Of a stretch of DNA of 64,000 bases, positions 41,021 through 52,809 are shown piece by piece. Each line of letters starts with the position of its first letter. The first letter of the stretch is position 1. The notes under the pieces are model-generated. The model worked only from the letters and a program-made list of their open reading frames with translations. It was not told the DNA's origin and ran no database searches. The translations under genes and the position numbers were made by a program. Source of the stretch: Colocasia esculenta (Eukaryota; Streptophyta; Magnoliopsida; Alismatales; Araceae); NCBI GenBank assembly GCA_014218235.1, contig CM024753.1:183062348-183126347 (forward strand). The letters are read 5' to 3'.

Positions 41021-41865
41021 GGGATGTGCGCCGAAGCCGAAGGCGAAGGAGGACGTCCCGTGCGTTCTTCGAGCTTTGCTTTTAGTCTTCATGACTTGAC
41101 GAGGAATTTGAATTGAACAATCGTAGCCATAGTTGACGCGCTTCAGTATTTGCATTGTGATGCCAGCAACCTTGGGCAACGATCAACTCTGTCATGTTTC
41201 TTGTGCCAAGTCATCAGCTCTGATTCTTGGATTTACTCAGAACTGACTTTGACCTTCTTTGCCTGGGTCTTGTCTTTCTGACTTCACCTCAAGGACTTTT
41301 TTTTTTTTTTGAGACCTGCCTTTCTGGCTTTGTTGAGGACTCGATTTGATTGAGGATTTGACTAGTGAGACTTGTCTTTCTGACTTTGCTCTTTAACCTG
41401 ATCTGAAATCCTTTTTTCGAGACTTGCCTTCCCGACCTTGCTCAGAGTTGGGTTGGAAATTTGATCACTGGAACTTGTCCTTCAGATTCTATTCAATGGC
41501 TTGATTTGAAATTTTCTCTTGAGGCTTGACATTCTGACTTGATTCGAAGTTGAATTTGATCTCTCTTTCCTGAGATTTGCCTTCTTGGCATTTGCTTGGA
41601 TTGGATTTGACATCTTTTTCTTGAATCTTGTCTTCTTGGCTTTATCTAAGATTTGATGTGGAATTCTGCTGCTGAGACTGACCTTGGCTGCGCTCAACGG
41701 CTACTTTGTATTTGAATTGCTTGATAGGGGTGGCTTGTTTGCTTACCGGTTTTTCTTCAGTAAGGACGACTCATTTTTCCTTCGAGGAGATATGTGGAGT
41801 CGCTATCTTTCATTTTTTCTCTCTCTTCTACTTTTTTTTTTTACATATCCGCTTTGGGATTTCAG
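41021..41865 (+). repeat. Degenerate tandem repeats (GACTTGYCTTYCTGACTT type)
   Basis: From about 41200 to 41690, eight or so diverged 60-70-base units share GACTTG, a CTTTCTGACTTTG-like block and GATTTGA. No gene. The PMD part of the antisense gene seen in element A would be expected here and is missing. Confidence 0.45.
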
Positions 41866-43390
41866 CTATCCCCGCTTCAGGAATTGTAGGTGACAGGAAC
41901 AATGAAGTCTGTTCGGACGCTCCTTCCTCTTCCAGAGACAGGAGGGCTGGTAAGGAAAAAGTGGCGGACTACACCTCATCTGGCGGTAATCTTTCTTTCT
42001 TTTCTTTTCTTCTCTCATCATTGTCATTCATAATAATTTCTTTTTATCCATCACTTTCTTCTCGTCGTCTTCTTTCCTTTTTTCTTTTGTCTCCTTTTTT
42101 CTTTTGTCTTCCTTTTTTGCTGACTCATCATCTTTATTTCATGATTTCCTTTTTGTAGACTCTTCTGCCTCGTGTGACGAGACAGATAAGGAAAGTTCGA
42201 TCCAGTTGCTCCAGACGACCATAATTCCTTGTCTGGAGGTTCTTCTCCCCTTCATGGAGGAGAACAAGGAAGCACCTCATAAGCAGCTGCGTACTTTTTG
42301 CCGAAGGATGAAAGCGATGAGCCGCCACCCCATTATCTGTTTCCTGGGACAGCGGAAATAGATGGTGGTAACACCACCTTCACGTTTGCCGAGTTGGGGC
42401 TTTCGACGGAGCAGTATTCTTCTGCTCCTGTCGAAGCTTATGTCCCAAAGCCTGTCGAGGAACATCCTGCTACAGGAGGAGCTCCTGCAGGTGGTTTTCT
42501 TCTTCCAAGCCAATATGCAGCTTTGACGATTTTTTTTTTATGTTCCTTATGTCGGCCTTCTTCTTTTTGTGTTTTAAATGACCCGCACTTCTGCGACCAG
42601 CTTTTCTCATGGGGGATAGCGGGTCCATATTCTATACCTGCGACTAGTTCTCCTTTCCCTCCGTGGGAAAATACAAGGAGCCCATTTTCGGAGTCGCAGA
42701 CTTATTTAGCATTTCAAGTAGGGGATACCGCAGGTGGTGACGGAGGTCTTCAGCAGACGGATTATAATCCTGAGCCGTCCATTTTGCCATTTGATGGAGG
42801 AAACTTCGATCCGTATCCGGCTGATCTTCCTTCCTCCTCTCAAGGATTTTATGCTGAGCAGTCGGATTTGGTTCGACCCTCGAATCCTGAGGTGGAGGTA
42901 GAAGAAAGAAACTCCTAGTCAGGTGAAAAGGAGGAGATTTCATTCCTTCCCGTCCTTTTCCTTCTTACTTGAATTTTATTTGCTTTCTCTTGGCTGATTG
43001 TCTCTTTTTGTTGATTGTTGGTATTTTCAGCAGGTGACTCGCCACGTCTTGATGATGGAGGATCTCCGCCATTGGAGATAGATGCTTTATCTAGACACGG
43101 CATAGAATGGCCCGCAAGGAACCAGCCGGGTCCGTTTTCTGTAAGCGATGATTTTTTGGGATTACTCCTTGACAGAGTAAGAGTGGTGATGGATGCAGAA
43201 AACCCCCCGCCAACAGAAGCTGTCAGGTGGGCATTGGAGGAGAACACTATAATTACCTTCAACATGGGCTCCTCCAGGGATCATTGGATGGGCTTTGTTG
43301 AAGAAATTTGGGGCGACGTATGTCGCCGTCATGCTAGGGTGGCCTAGGCTCCTTATGATCAACGGATCTAGGCCTTGGAGAGCGATATAT
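41866..43390 (+). pseudogene. Element B antisense gene, exons i-iv
   Basis: Exons 41866-41985 (120 nt), 42159-42490, about 42570-42922 and 43031-43390 match exons i-iv of the minus-strand gene in element A in order and motif content. The third exon ends in an in-frame TAG (about 42916) before the donor GTGAAAAG, and the last has a TAG at about 43345. The frame is cut by element C at 43391 and continues at 46008 with ALESD-type sequence. It shows that the gene is an old, shared component of these elements. Confidence 0.7.
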
Positions 43391-43767
43391 TGATGGGAAT
43401 CAAAAAACTACACCAAAGGATCCTTGGGCCATTTGTTTACTTTGTTTGGCCCATTAGAGGCCCACTTGATGTAATTTTCTTTTTTTAAATTTTATGTATT
43501 TAAAAAGGGATATTTTGGTCTTTTGGGCCCTTGGTAGGTGAGAAGGGCCATGTGGGTCTTTAAATATATATAACCCTCCCACGTTTGGGTAATGAATGTT
43601 GGAAAAAAAAATGGCTTAGTGTCTACTCCTTGAGGGGTGCGCCCATGTTCCCTTTCTCCCTCCCCCTCCTCCGGTGGATTCCGGCCCTCCTCCCTTCCTC
43701 CCCCCTTTCTCTCTCTTCCTTAACCCCTTTTGCTCTCTCTGTCCCGCATCAGTTTTGGTATCAGAGC

Positions 43768-44857
43768 AAACCCTGATCCTAAGCAGCGCCTTCTTCTCCT
43801 TCCCCTGCTCTTCTTCTCTGCGCGAAGACCCCCCTAGACGCACACCCCCCTTCCTGCGCAGAGCCTCTGCAGAGCCCCGCGACCCCACCCCTCCGTCCTT
43901 CTCTTCCCCCTCCGCACACACTCTCTCTCGCCCACTCTCACACCCCTGCGACCCCCGCGCCCCCTCTTCTCCATCGCGCACACCCCTTCCCCCCCCCCCA
44001 AAACAACCGCTTCCACGCGTGCCACCCTCACTCTCTCTGTGCGTGAAGTCGCCATCGAGTCGCTCTGCGAACCCCCCCCCCCCCCCTCTCTCAGTCTCGC
44101 CACTCTCTCTCTCTCTTTCGCTCTCTCTGCGCCATCGACAGAAGAAGAAAGGGAAGAAGAGGAAGGAGGAGACGTCACCGGAACCTCCACCACCGGACCC
44201 GCCCTCCGGCGCCGTCGTCGCCGCCGCGATAGCCACCGTCTGCCGGTGCCGTCGCCGGCAACCACCCCAGCCGGCAGGCCCCTCTACCCATCCTCACGCT
44301 CGCGGGTCCAGGCCGCCCCAGCCACCCACTGGGTGCGCCGGGTTGGTCGCGCCAGCCCCTCTTCGCCGCTCCTGTGCCCAGTTGCGCCCACGCGCGGGCC
44401 TCCCCTCCGCCTCCTACACGCGGGGAAGATAGAGTCACCCTCCATCGGAGCCGCCATCAGTGCCCGCCGTAGCCATCACCGGCGTCTGCCGGCGCCATCT
44501 CAGTCGCCGTCGCTGGAGCTGCCATCCGCCTTGGCCCTGGCCGCCGCCTTCTTCCCTGTCCTGCTCTCCCTGTGCGAGGGTTAAAGGTGGAATGAAGAAG
44601 AGGAAGGGCCCGAGCCCTTTAAGGCACTCAACAAACCGAGTCTGACCCAGTTTGGTCAGACCTGGTCAGCGCAGTGCACTTAGACTGTTATCGCACCGCC
44701 AGCAAAAGAGCTTTGTTCGTGCTCCGATTCAAGTGTCATTTGCGCCGTTGTGGTCGTCTCGACGAATTCCAGCCATTCAGCAGCCCACACCCTGCAGTAG
44801 TCTCTCTGCCTCCACACTATTGGTCTCAGTCTGGGTAATCTCTTACACATATGCAAC
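43768..44857 (+). other. Element C leader, CT/GC-rich, no domain recognised
   Basis: CT-rich then GC-rich sequence with overlapping open frames on both strands. All look like compositional artefacts (Ser/Pro/Arg-rich). It may be the packaging region or a captured, unidentifiable sequence. Confidence 0.4.
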
Positions 44858-45638
44858 ATGAATTTTAGCTTCCTCGTCCTTCTACCAAATGAGAAGCCAA
44901 CAAAAATAGTACTTGATGAGGAGCATCAGAACAATTATATTTCACAGGCTATTGTTGATAAATTACTGCAAACTGGTGAGATTATTGTTGATGGTGATCA
45001 GGCTTTTGTAGAGTTTCACCTAAAATTTTTAGGTAAAGCTCAGATGGAATCAGTTAAATATTTTGATGGAGCATGGTGCACTATTGACCCCTTGAGATCC
45101 TACATTACTTTGGGAAAAGAGTGGTTGGAAGAGCGACATGTTATTATCGACTCAAACCAGTCTAGGTGTATTATCCAGCCACCACATTTAAAAGGTAAAT
45201 TTTGTTTTCCCAAGTATATTCCTACTGCTGCCAAACCAGTGCTTCCAAAGAAGACCGTGGTTGATGAAAAGCCATTGAAGTTGGTGACGATTACTGATCA
45301 TGTATGTGTGAAGACTGTTTTTGTTGATGCATGGGATCAAGACTTGTTCGTCGAGTCTGAACTTCATTTAATATGTGATGATGTATTTGAGATAAGCCCA
45401 TCATTGACAGCTATCAGCGATCTGCAAGATTTTACGAGAGATCAGTGCAACTATGATATGATATGGTGTGATCTTGACACACACATTCTATGCAGATTAC
45501 AACTTTTCAGAAGGCATATTGGGTTGGATATCCCTACGGCGATTTTATTAGTGCATGACTTTGTTATTCCCCTGCCTCTTGTATGGATATTACGACACTT
45601 CAAAACTCGAGGACGAGTTTTCTCGAACCAAGGGAGAA
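44858..45638 (+). CDS. Element C ORF, degenerate protease-like
   Basis: About 260 codons before the 3' LTR (the frame then runs on into the LTR to 45787). IVLDEEHQNNYISQAIVDKL, then YITLGKEWLEERHVIIDSNQ, fits the retropepsin layout of Ty3-gypsy elements (active-site region, then the xxLGxxWL block), but the Asp-Ser/Thr-Gly is replaced by DEE, so it would be inactive. The end, RGRVFSNQGRM, resembles the C terminus of Ty3-gypsy Pol. This is probably a large internal deletion of a gypsy element that joined PR to the end of Pol. The weak match makes this tentative. Confidence 0.45.
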
Positions 45639-46007
45639 TGATGGGAATCAAAAAACTACACCAAAGGATCCTTGGGCCATTTGTTTACTTTGTTTGGCCC
45701 ATTAGAGGCCCACTTGATGTAATTTCTCTTTTAAAATTTTATGTATTTAAAAGGGGTATTTTGATCTTTTGGGCCCTTGGTAGGTGAGAAGGGCCATGTG
45801 GGTCTTTAAATATATGTAACCCCCCCCCCCCCCACGTTTGGGTAATGAATGTTGGAAAAAAAAATGGCTTAGTGTCTGCTCCTTGAGGGGTGCGCCCCTG
45901 TTCCCTTTCTCCCTCCCCCTCCTCTGGTGGATTCCGGCCCTCCTCCCTTTCTCCCCCCTTCTCTCTCTTCCTTAACCCCTTTGCTCTCTCTGTCCCGCAT
46001 CATATAT

Positions 46008-46306
46008 GCTCTCTGACCAGTGATGCTGATGAACGTGACTCCCGGGCTACTGAAGTGCGTAAACGCCGGAAGACACGGGCATCGAAGATTGCTACAGAGA
46101 GGGAGAGAGTCGCTAGACTGCAGCGCAAGCTTGATGAGGCGAGGTCTTCTTTGGATCAAGAGGCCAGGGAAGCCGCTGAGGAATCCGAAGAGGAGGCCAC
46201 CTTTGTTAGGGATGGAGGCAAGCTTCGTCAGTCCATATCTTCCAAAGTCAAGGAAGTCGAACGGCTAAAGAGGAAGAAGCCTCATTGTCTTTGCTTTGCA
46301 GTATAG
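46008..46306 (+). pseudogene. Element B antisense gene, 3' part after element C
   Basis: Reads SDADERDSRATEVRKRRKTR and a long charged helical stretch (RERVARLQRKLDEARSSLDQ), ending at TAG near 46304. It matches the coiled-coil-like end of the gene in element A (30060-30400). Confidence 0.65.
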
Positions 46307-46790
46307 TATTTGTATACTGCCTTTGTTGTTTTGGTTTTATGCCTGACTTGTACATAGTAACTATCGCTCTCTGTTTATTTGTAACAGAGTGGCTTGTAGC
46401 TTTGTAAATATAAAGTGGAGGACAAACAAATCACTTCTTTTCTTTTCCTTCCTTTTTTTTTCCTTCTTTTTTTTCTTTTTTTTATTTGATTGATTTTTTC
46501 TTGATTTTTTTTTTTACATTACCAATTTCAGTGCCATTTCGGGTTTCACTGAAATTGGCCCCCTTTAGCTTTTTCTAACGCGCCCTTTCGGGTTTTCACA
46601 TTGAGGGGTTATCTATTTTTGCCTGAAACGCCCTTCCGGGTTTTCACCTCAGCCGAATTTTTGATCTTCTTACCCCTAAGAATACAGGCGACTGTATACT
46701 TAAGTCCATCGGGGTATCTCTATTTTTAACCCCTTTTCCTTCTTTTTTTTTCCCCCCTTTTTTTTTGAAACTTGGTATTTGGGGTATTTA
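46307..46790 (-). repeat. Element B copy of the conserved non-coding module
   Basis: 46540-46735 contains the reverse of GAAAACCCGAAAGGGCGC three times (one degenerate), and of ATAGAGATACCCCGATGGAC and TTAAGTATACAG. T-rich tracts lie on both sides. It sits between antisense gene and repeat array, as in element A. Confidence 0.65.
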
Positions 46791-48060
46791 ATTGATATTG
46801 GTAGTTGGAGGGATAGGGGTTCGGTTTGATGTGGCTGATTTTTGGTTTACTGCTTTTGAATTTGGGTTTGGACTTGGATATGTTTTGACTTATCTATATG
46901 GTTTGCTGGCTATAGTTGGAATTTGGGTTTGAATTTGGGTTTGGTTTGTATTTGGACTTGGATAAGTTCAGCCTACTTTTGTGGTTTTCTGGCTAAAATA
47001 TGGGATATTGGATTTGTATTTGGATTTAGGTTTGGGATTTGCGTTTGACTTGACTTTGGATTTGGTTTTAGGTATTGATATGGAGCTTCGAACATGGCTT
47101 TAGGTGTGGATTCGAGATTTGGGTTTGAGTTTTGCCCACCTTGATGGTTTGTGGTTGTTATATAGAATTTGGATATGCATTTGGATTTGTACTTGTATTG
47201 GGATTTGGTTTAGTTTTGGATTTGGTTTTGGTTTAGCCCACCTTGATGGTTTTTTGGATAACATTTGGACTTTGGATTTGAATTTGGAACTGGAGTAGGG
47301 ACTTGGGACTTGAGTTTAGAACTTGGATTCAGGATTTGGGTTTAAATTTAGCCTACCTTTATGGTTTTCTGGCTAAGATGTAGACTTTGGGGTTTGAATT
47401 TGGGTTTGGATTTAAAAATTGAATTTGGCTTGGTTTGGCCTACCTTGATGGTTTGTGGCTAATAATTTTTGATCTTGATATAGTCTACCTTGATGGTTCA
47501 CTGGCTATACTTTTGGAATTTGGATTTGGATTTGGATTTGAATTTGGCTTAGCTGGCTTTTGTGGTTTGCTGATGGGACTTTAGGATTTTGAATTGGCTC
47601 AGCCTTCCTTGATGGTTTTTTTTGGCTAAAGGTTTGGAATTTGGATTTAGTATAGCCTACCATTGGGGTTGCTGGCTATGGTTTTGGATTTGGGTTTTGA
47701 ATTTTGGTTTCTGGGTTTGGGTTTGTATTTGGTCTAGCCAACCTTGATGATTTGTGGCTACATTTGGTATTTAGGTTTGACATATTCTGACATTGTAATT
47801 TGCTAGATACGGTTTTGAATTGGATTAGGGTATGGCCTGCCTTGATGGCTTACTAGCTATGCTATGGTTTTGAATTGGATTTGGATATGGCCTGCCTTGA
47901 TGGCATACTGGCTATGGGTTTGGAATTTGAATTTGATTTTGCCTACCATTGTGGCTTGCTGGTGGGACTTAAGATTTGAACTTGGTAAAAAGCGAGAAGC
48001 ACAAGATATCTCCCTGACTTCCACTTATTCCTTTGCTTTTGGATTTGTACATGGAGAGCC
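46791..48060 (-). repeat. Degenerate tandem repeats of element B
   Basis: G/T-rich sequence with recurrent CCTACCTTGATGGTTTGTGGC and TTTGGATTTGG. It is the diverged reverse counterpart of the 56-bp array in element A. Open frames here are not genes. Confidence 0.6.
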
Positions 48061-48193
48061 CTTAGCTTCATGCTTTGACAGGGATTGGGGAATCTGAAGA
48101 TTTGGGTTGTATGATGGACAGATGGAGATTTGATTCCTTTGTCCCTATCCATAGTCAACTTTACTTCAGTATCAATCCTTGAAGAGGATAACT

Positions 48194-48504
48194 CTATTCT
48201 TCTTCGGCTTCATGCCTTTTTGAATGATTGAATCTTTGTTTTGATGACTGGCCAAAAAATTCATGTTCTGGCGCATAGTATAGCTTTAAGTGTTTTCCGT
48301 TGAGTGGAGGAAAGGGCACAGTACCTTTATGGTCCACCAGCCTGTATGCACCTCCTTCATATGCCAAGGTGACGATATATAGGCCGAGCCAAATGGGTTG
48401 CAATTTACCACTTGACTTTCCTGCCATTGCTTCTCTGCATTTGACCATGACGAGATCTCCCTGCTTGAATGCCCTGGGTCTCGCCAATTTGTCAAATGCA
48501 CGAG
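48194..48504 (-). pseudogene. Element B integrase C terminus
   Basis: ARPRAFKQGDLVMVKCREAM, LQPIWLGLYIVTLAYEGGAY and HLKLYYAPEHEF are nearly the same as residues 440-520 of the element A integrase. Cut at 48504, where a D-family LTR starts. Confidence 0.85.
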
Positions 48505-50112
48505 TGTTGGAACGCGGATTTTTCTTTCTTTCGATTTTATATCAAATGCCTTCGAGAAAGATGAACTTTGGTCGCCCCCGGGGGGGGGGTTTCCGTTCGT
48601 TGATCCCTTTCGCTTTCTTTTGCGGGCGTGCCAGACTGTTTGCGAGAAACAGACAAAAATTTATTTTTACGAGAGGTATTGGGTGCGAACCCTGATACCC
48701 TCGAATTTCATTTCATTTATTTTCCGCGTGCGCTCGCGTTCAGGGCGATTGGAGTGGTCGAGTACTGGACCGTTCCCCACCGACCGAAGTCGATGTTTTG
48801 TTTACATCGAGTATAACACTCGAATACCTTCGAATGCGTAATGTTTATTAAAAGACCGTATGCCGAAATTTAAAGAAAAACACAGATGACAAGTAAATTT
48901 CCACAATTTTATTCAAGCTCATGTCATTTATATTTATGACATTTACATTTGTGCCTTTAGTGGGGCTTTTTGTACCTCCACTAGGCGATTACAAGCATTA
49001 TGTGTACATGGGTGTCAACGACGGGGTGTTTGTGCCTCCGTCGGACGTTACACGGTGTGGGGGATACATAAATGTCCGTGACAGGGTGTTTGTGCCTCCG
49101 TCGGACGTTTACAAATTTGTCGGGTCCTCGATGCTCGAGGCGGGGTGTTTGTGCCTCCGCCGAGCATTTACCGACCATTTGTCCTTTTAAGTCTACGACA
49201 GGGTGTTTGTGCCTCTGTCGGACAACGTTGCCTCAACGCACGTCATTTGGCGACGGCGGAGGACTTAAATACAAACGCTGAGAGCCATGTGACAACCTGT
49301 GGCGTCTTCCTGCGGACGTGGCGCAACGCAGCCCGAACGCTGAGGACGGAACACCAACGGGCGCCAAGGACTTCTCCTCAGCACGTGCGGCCTATTTAAG
49401 CTCACGCACGTAAGGCTCTCGGCGGGACCTTGAGTGGCATACGATTTGTTCGCCCCCACGGTCTCCGGCCTATCTTCTGGCCCCTTTGCAATGGGAGTGT
49501 ACCCTCCTATTTATAGGATTTCAGGAGGGCTAACCGGCGGGGGTACCCTCCCCGGCGGAGGCCTCGCGGCACGGGCGTCGAGGCAGAGCGCGAGCGTCGA
49601 GGCCGATGGCGAACCGGCGGAGGTGCCCACGCGAGAGGACTGACTGGCGAAGGGGGCCGCCAGTCAGGGGGCCTGACCGGCGGCCCCCCTCCTGACTGGC
49701 GGAGGGGGGGCGCCAGTTAGGGGCCTAACCGGCGGCCCTCTCTGGCTGGCGGAAGGGGGCCGCCGATCAGGGCCCTGACCGGCGCCCCTCCTGCTGGCGG
49801 AGGGGGGTCCGCCAGTCAGGGGGGCCTGACCGGCGCCCCTCTGCCTGGCGGAGGGGGTCCGCCGGTCAGGGGGGCCTGACCGGCGCCCCTCCTGCTAGCG
49901 GAGGGGGTCCGCCGGTCAGGGGGCCTGACGGCGCCCTCTTGGCTGGCGGAGGGGGTCCGCCGGTCAGGGCCATGACCGGCGCCCCTCCTGCTGGCGAAGG
50001 GGGGGTCCGCCGGTCAGGGGGCCTGACCGGCGCCCCTCCTGCCTGGCGGAGGGGGGTCCGCCGGTCAGGGGGGCCTGACCGGCGCCCCTCCTGGCTGGCT
50101 CAACCGGCAACA
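48505..50112 (-). mobile_element. Family D LTR copy a, reverse orientation
   Basis: TGTTGGAACGCGG at the left to GGCAACA at the right, 1608 bases. Contents: a PBS-like motif after a hairpin (about 48624-48655), hairpin sub-repeats with loop GGTGTTTGTGCCT (48990-49230), TATTTATA (49508-49515, a minus-strand TATA), and a GC-rich palindrome array (49640-50100). Inserted into, or joined to, the element B integrase. The bases ACGAG precede it, but no matching copy was found on the right. Confidence 0.7.
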
Positions 50113-50253
50113 ACAGATTGTTGTCCTAGGTTGCTGGCGACACTACACAAATATGAAGCGCATCGCTGGGTTTTCAACCCAACTCCTCGCCGAGTCATTA
50201 AGACCATGGGTAGAGTTTGAAAATCGCCACGGGACACCCGCCTTCGTCTTTGT
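50113..50253. other. Short segment between LTR fragments
   Basis: No feature recognised. Open on the minus strand in continuity with the D gag frame, but without similarity to the element A gag, so probably not gag. Confidence 0.3.
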
Positions 50254-50357
50254 TGTTGGAACGCGGATTTTTCTTTCTTTCGATTTTATATCTAATGCCT
50301 TCGGGAAAGATGAACTTTGGTCGCCCCTGGGGGGGGTTTCCGTTCGTTGATCCCTTT
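50254..50357 (-). repeat. Family D LTR terminal fragment b
   Basis: The first 104 bases match the left end of copies a and c, then the sequence jumps into gag. A recombination or deletion scar. Confidence 0.7.
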
Positions 50358-51825
50358 TGAAGGAATACGGCGTGCTCATACGTTGTGGTAGTGAAGTCGG
50401 AGGCGGTCTTTCTTCCACCTTCTTGCTTGGAGCGCCAAAGGTCATGATTTTCTTCCCCTTATTTTGCGGGGCGAAGTCCACAGCATTGGCTTCTTTACCA
50501 ACGGCGCGCTCCTTGCCCGGCTTGATTTTCGGAGGAGCTTGCATCGGGTTGTCGGCGAAGAACATTTCGATCTCTGCCACGACCGCATTGAGCTGGTCAA
50601 AACCCTTGATGTTTGTTCCCAGCAGCTTTTCACTTATCTGCGCTGCCAGGCCCCGCCGACAGATGGTTATGGCATCTTCTTGCGTCGGGGGATTGTCGCA
50701 CCTCATGCTGAAGTCACGCCACCGCTTGATGAAGTCGAGTGTCGTTTCTCCTTTTCTTTGCCTGAGGGAGCACAGCTCTGCGAGCGACACCTTTCTCTCG
50801 GCCGTTTGGAAACGGTCGATAAACTTCTTTTGGAGGTCGGCCCAGTCGACAATGGAATTGGGCCTCAACCTGGAGTACCACTGGAAGGCGGTGCCTGTCA
50901 GGGACGTTGCGAAGTAACGGAGGAGGTAGGATTCATCGAATGCCAACTCTCCCATAGCCGTTATATAGTAGGCCAGGTGCTCGTTTGGCGAGCCCTGTCT
51001 GTCAAACTTCTGCAACTTTGGCGCCTTGGGGCAGTCCGGTGGCAGCTTCTTGAATTGATGGTGGACGGGATATGGCACGCTGTAGAGATCTACAGTGGCA
51101 GTTCCCTCGCCTCGCTGAGCGAAGCGGTCGTCCACGATCTTTTCAATCATTCGCCGCTGGGCGACGATATCTTCAGCCGCGGAGGCTTGGGAGTTTATGC
51201 CCCTGCGCGGCTGTTGGACCGGGTCGACGGTATAGTCGTTGACCGCGGCTGTGCGTGGGTTGACATCGGGCAGGTCGCCTTGTTGATGTCTTGTCTGAGC
51301 ATTTTGGTTTGCCGTCGGCACTTGGCGGCGTGGCGCATTTGCCCCTGCCTGTTGTTCTCGCTCGGTCAGGAGATTGGCCATTTCAGCCTGCCAACGCAGT
51401 ATTAAATCATACTTGGCGTCGTCCGTCATTGCTTGGAAGGCGGCTCTGGTTGGCGGCATGAGGAAGACTTCGGCTTGCTCTCCATTAGCCTGGAATTGTT
51501 GCTCCCCGAGATGGAGGCTGGCGACTTCGTCTTCTTCCCCTCCTTCGAGGTCCAACTGGACCTGCCCCGGGAGGGGTCTTTGATCATGCTCGAGTGGAGG
51601 CTCGAGAACTTGCCCCAGATTTAGAGGCCGGCTTGACTGCCTTGCTGCCCTTGGAGAAGTCTTCTGGCAACGTTCCGGGTGTACCGAAGGACGGTTTCGT
51701 CGTCCTGTGGACTCGTTTATCCTGAGCGCTCCTGCAGGGATGCCGGATGGCCCAGCTGCTTCCCTTCCGGAAGCATAGCAGGTGAAGATTTTCATGCCTC
51801 CACCTTCTTCAGACGTCTGCTGCAC
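50358..51825 (-). CDS. Element D Gag (open)
   Basis: About 490 codons of uninterrupted Gag from 51825: KIFTCYASGREAAG, AFQAMTDDAKYDLILRWQAE, LYSVPYPVHHQFKKLP, LLRYFATSLTGTAFQWYS, then FIKRWRDFSMRCDNPP and LPQRMSTPYSFKRDQ. It has the same domain order as element A, without the frameshifts. It is truncated just before the first zinc-knuckle motif by the LTR fragment at 50254-50357, and the annotated frame continues artificially to 50143. Protease and Pol are missing. Confidence 0.85.
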
Positions 51826-52031
51826 TCTCGCTTCTTGGGCTTCTAAGTGCTCGGACGGATTGCAGCTCCAGCCTGGTGAAGACTGAGGCGCTCAGCCTTT
51901 CAAAGACCGAGACTCGAGGTGTGGAAGCTCCGGCTTGACTCGCGTCTCCCACCAGCAGTTTCGCTGGGCGGGGACGAAGTTGGGCTTCTATAAATGCCCC
52001 TGCGTTGTGTCCGCGCGGGGGACGAGGAGGT

Positions 52032-52735
52032 TCAGTTTCTTGAGCTTTTCTCGCCCAGGTACCGTCGCCTTCTTGGGGCGTTCGGCGGGTTGATCCGCTC
52101 TAGCATGTTTGATTTGGCGGCTTTCTGCTTGGTCACCCACATTTGCCTCATTTTGCGAGGCGGCTGGGGGCCGAGCTTGATGCCTGCCCCTGTCGGGCTC
52201 CTTTTAGGGAGTCCCGATCTTCTTGACGCATCCCTTGGAGGGGAGCGAACTGGTGGAGGTTGCCACCGTAGGGACGCTTCTGTCCGGGGCAATATCGGCT
52301 CGCCTCCATCGAGCCTGACGCGGATGTCTCCCACGAGCACGGTCTTGCCGGAGTGGAGACGACCGCGTGGGGCTTGGTGCCCCTGCACCCCTGGCGCTAT
52401 CCCGTTTTCTAGGGACTGCAACGCAGGAGATTGTGTTACCGAGAGACTCGGCCTTGGCTTGGACGGGGTTTGGTGCCCCTAGTTGCAGTAGCTTTGGGCG
52501 CCGCCTTTGGAGTGCTTGGACGGCGGGGAACCACCCTAGGAAGTAGGGGGATCCCACCACTGCAGAGAAAATCGCCGAACACGAGCGGGACGGGAGGTAG
52601 CCACATTTGGCGTGGCATGCGATGACTTGGGGTCCGTAGTGACGGCGGCCATCGGACGAGCTTGAAGTTGCAGGTGGGAACGGGGCGTTGATGCCGGCTT
52701 TCGCTCCTTGTACCTGTAGTGTGAAAATTAGTCAT
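52032..52735 (-). pseudogene. Element D ORF1 / Gag N-terminal region
   Basis: GKTVLVGDIRVRLDG (frame 52032-52421) and MVGSPYFLGWFPAVQ (frame 52204-52560) are counterparts of KSVMVGNVRVRLDG and VVGSPFFLGVVPAHQ in element A. Frames change between them, so the ORF is broken. Confidence 0.6.
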
Positions 52736-52789
52736 CTTTTATTTTCATATCGGCATACGGTCTTTACATATGCATGGAAGGCAAGAACA

Positions 52790-52806
52790 GTCCCACGGGC
52801 GTGCCA
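52790..52806 (-). promoter_or_regulatory. Primer binding site of element D
   Basis: TGGCACGCCCGTGGGAC on the minus strand, three bases inside the LTR end at 52810. One base shorter than the PBS of element A. Confidence 0.75.
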
Positions 52807-52809
52807 GAT

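Larger units (their letters stand above)
43391..46002 (+). mobile_element. Element C: complete 2.6-kb LTR retrotransposon, non-autonomous
   Basis: LTRs 43391-43751 (361 bp) and 45639-46002 (364 bp) begin TGATGGGAATC and end CCCGCATCA. The PBS TGGTATCAGAGC (43756-43767) matches initiator tRNA-Met. A purine tract AAGGGAGAA lies before the 3' LTR. The 5-bp duplication TATAT (43386-43390 and 46003-46007) is perfect. The interior (1887 bp) has no RT or integrase. The LTRs are very similar, so the insertion is fairly young and must have been mobilised in trans. Confidence 0.9.
39891..48504 (-). mobile_element. Element B: Tat-lineage retrotransposon, reverse, truncated
   Basis: Right part of its 3' LTR (39891-41008), polypurine tract (41009-41020, minus), antisense gene on the plus strand, degenerate tandem repeats, and the integrase C terminus (48194-48504, minus). 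Everything 5' of the integrase end is lost or displaced at 48505, where a family D LTR begins. The PMD half of the antisense gene is absent. Interrupted by element C. Confidence 0.75.

Noticed and set aside
43616..44584. Several Pro/Ser/Arg-rich ORFs on both strands in element C
   Set aside because: Overlapping frames in CT- and GC-rich DNA with no conserved motif; composition artefact.
48500..48504. ACGAG before D LTR copy a as a target duplication
   Set aside because: No matching copy at 50113, 50254 or 56074; identity with the duplication of A is probably chance.
49600..50110. GC-rich direct repeats as a possible CRISPR-like or minisatellite array
   Set aside because: Units are palindromes located in U3 of an LTR in a plant element; no spacers of constant length.
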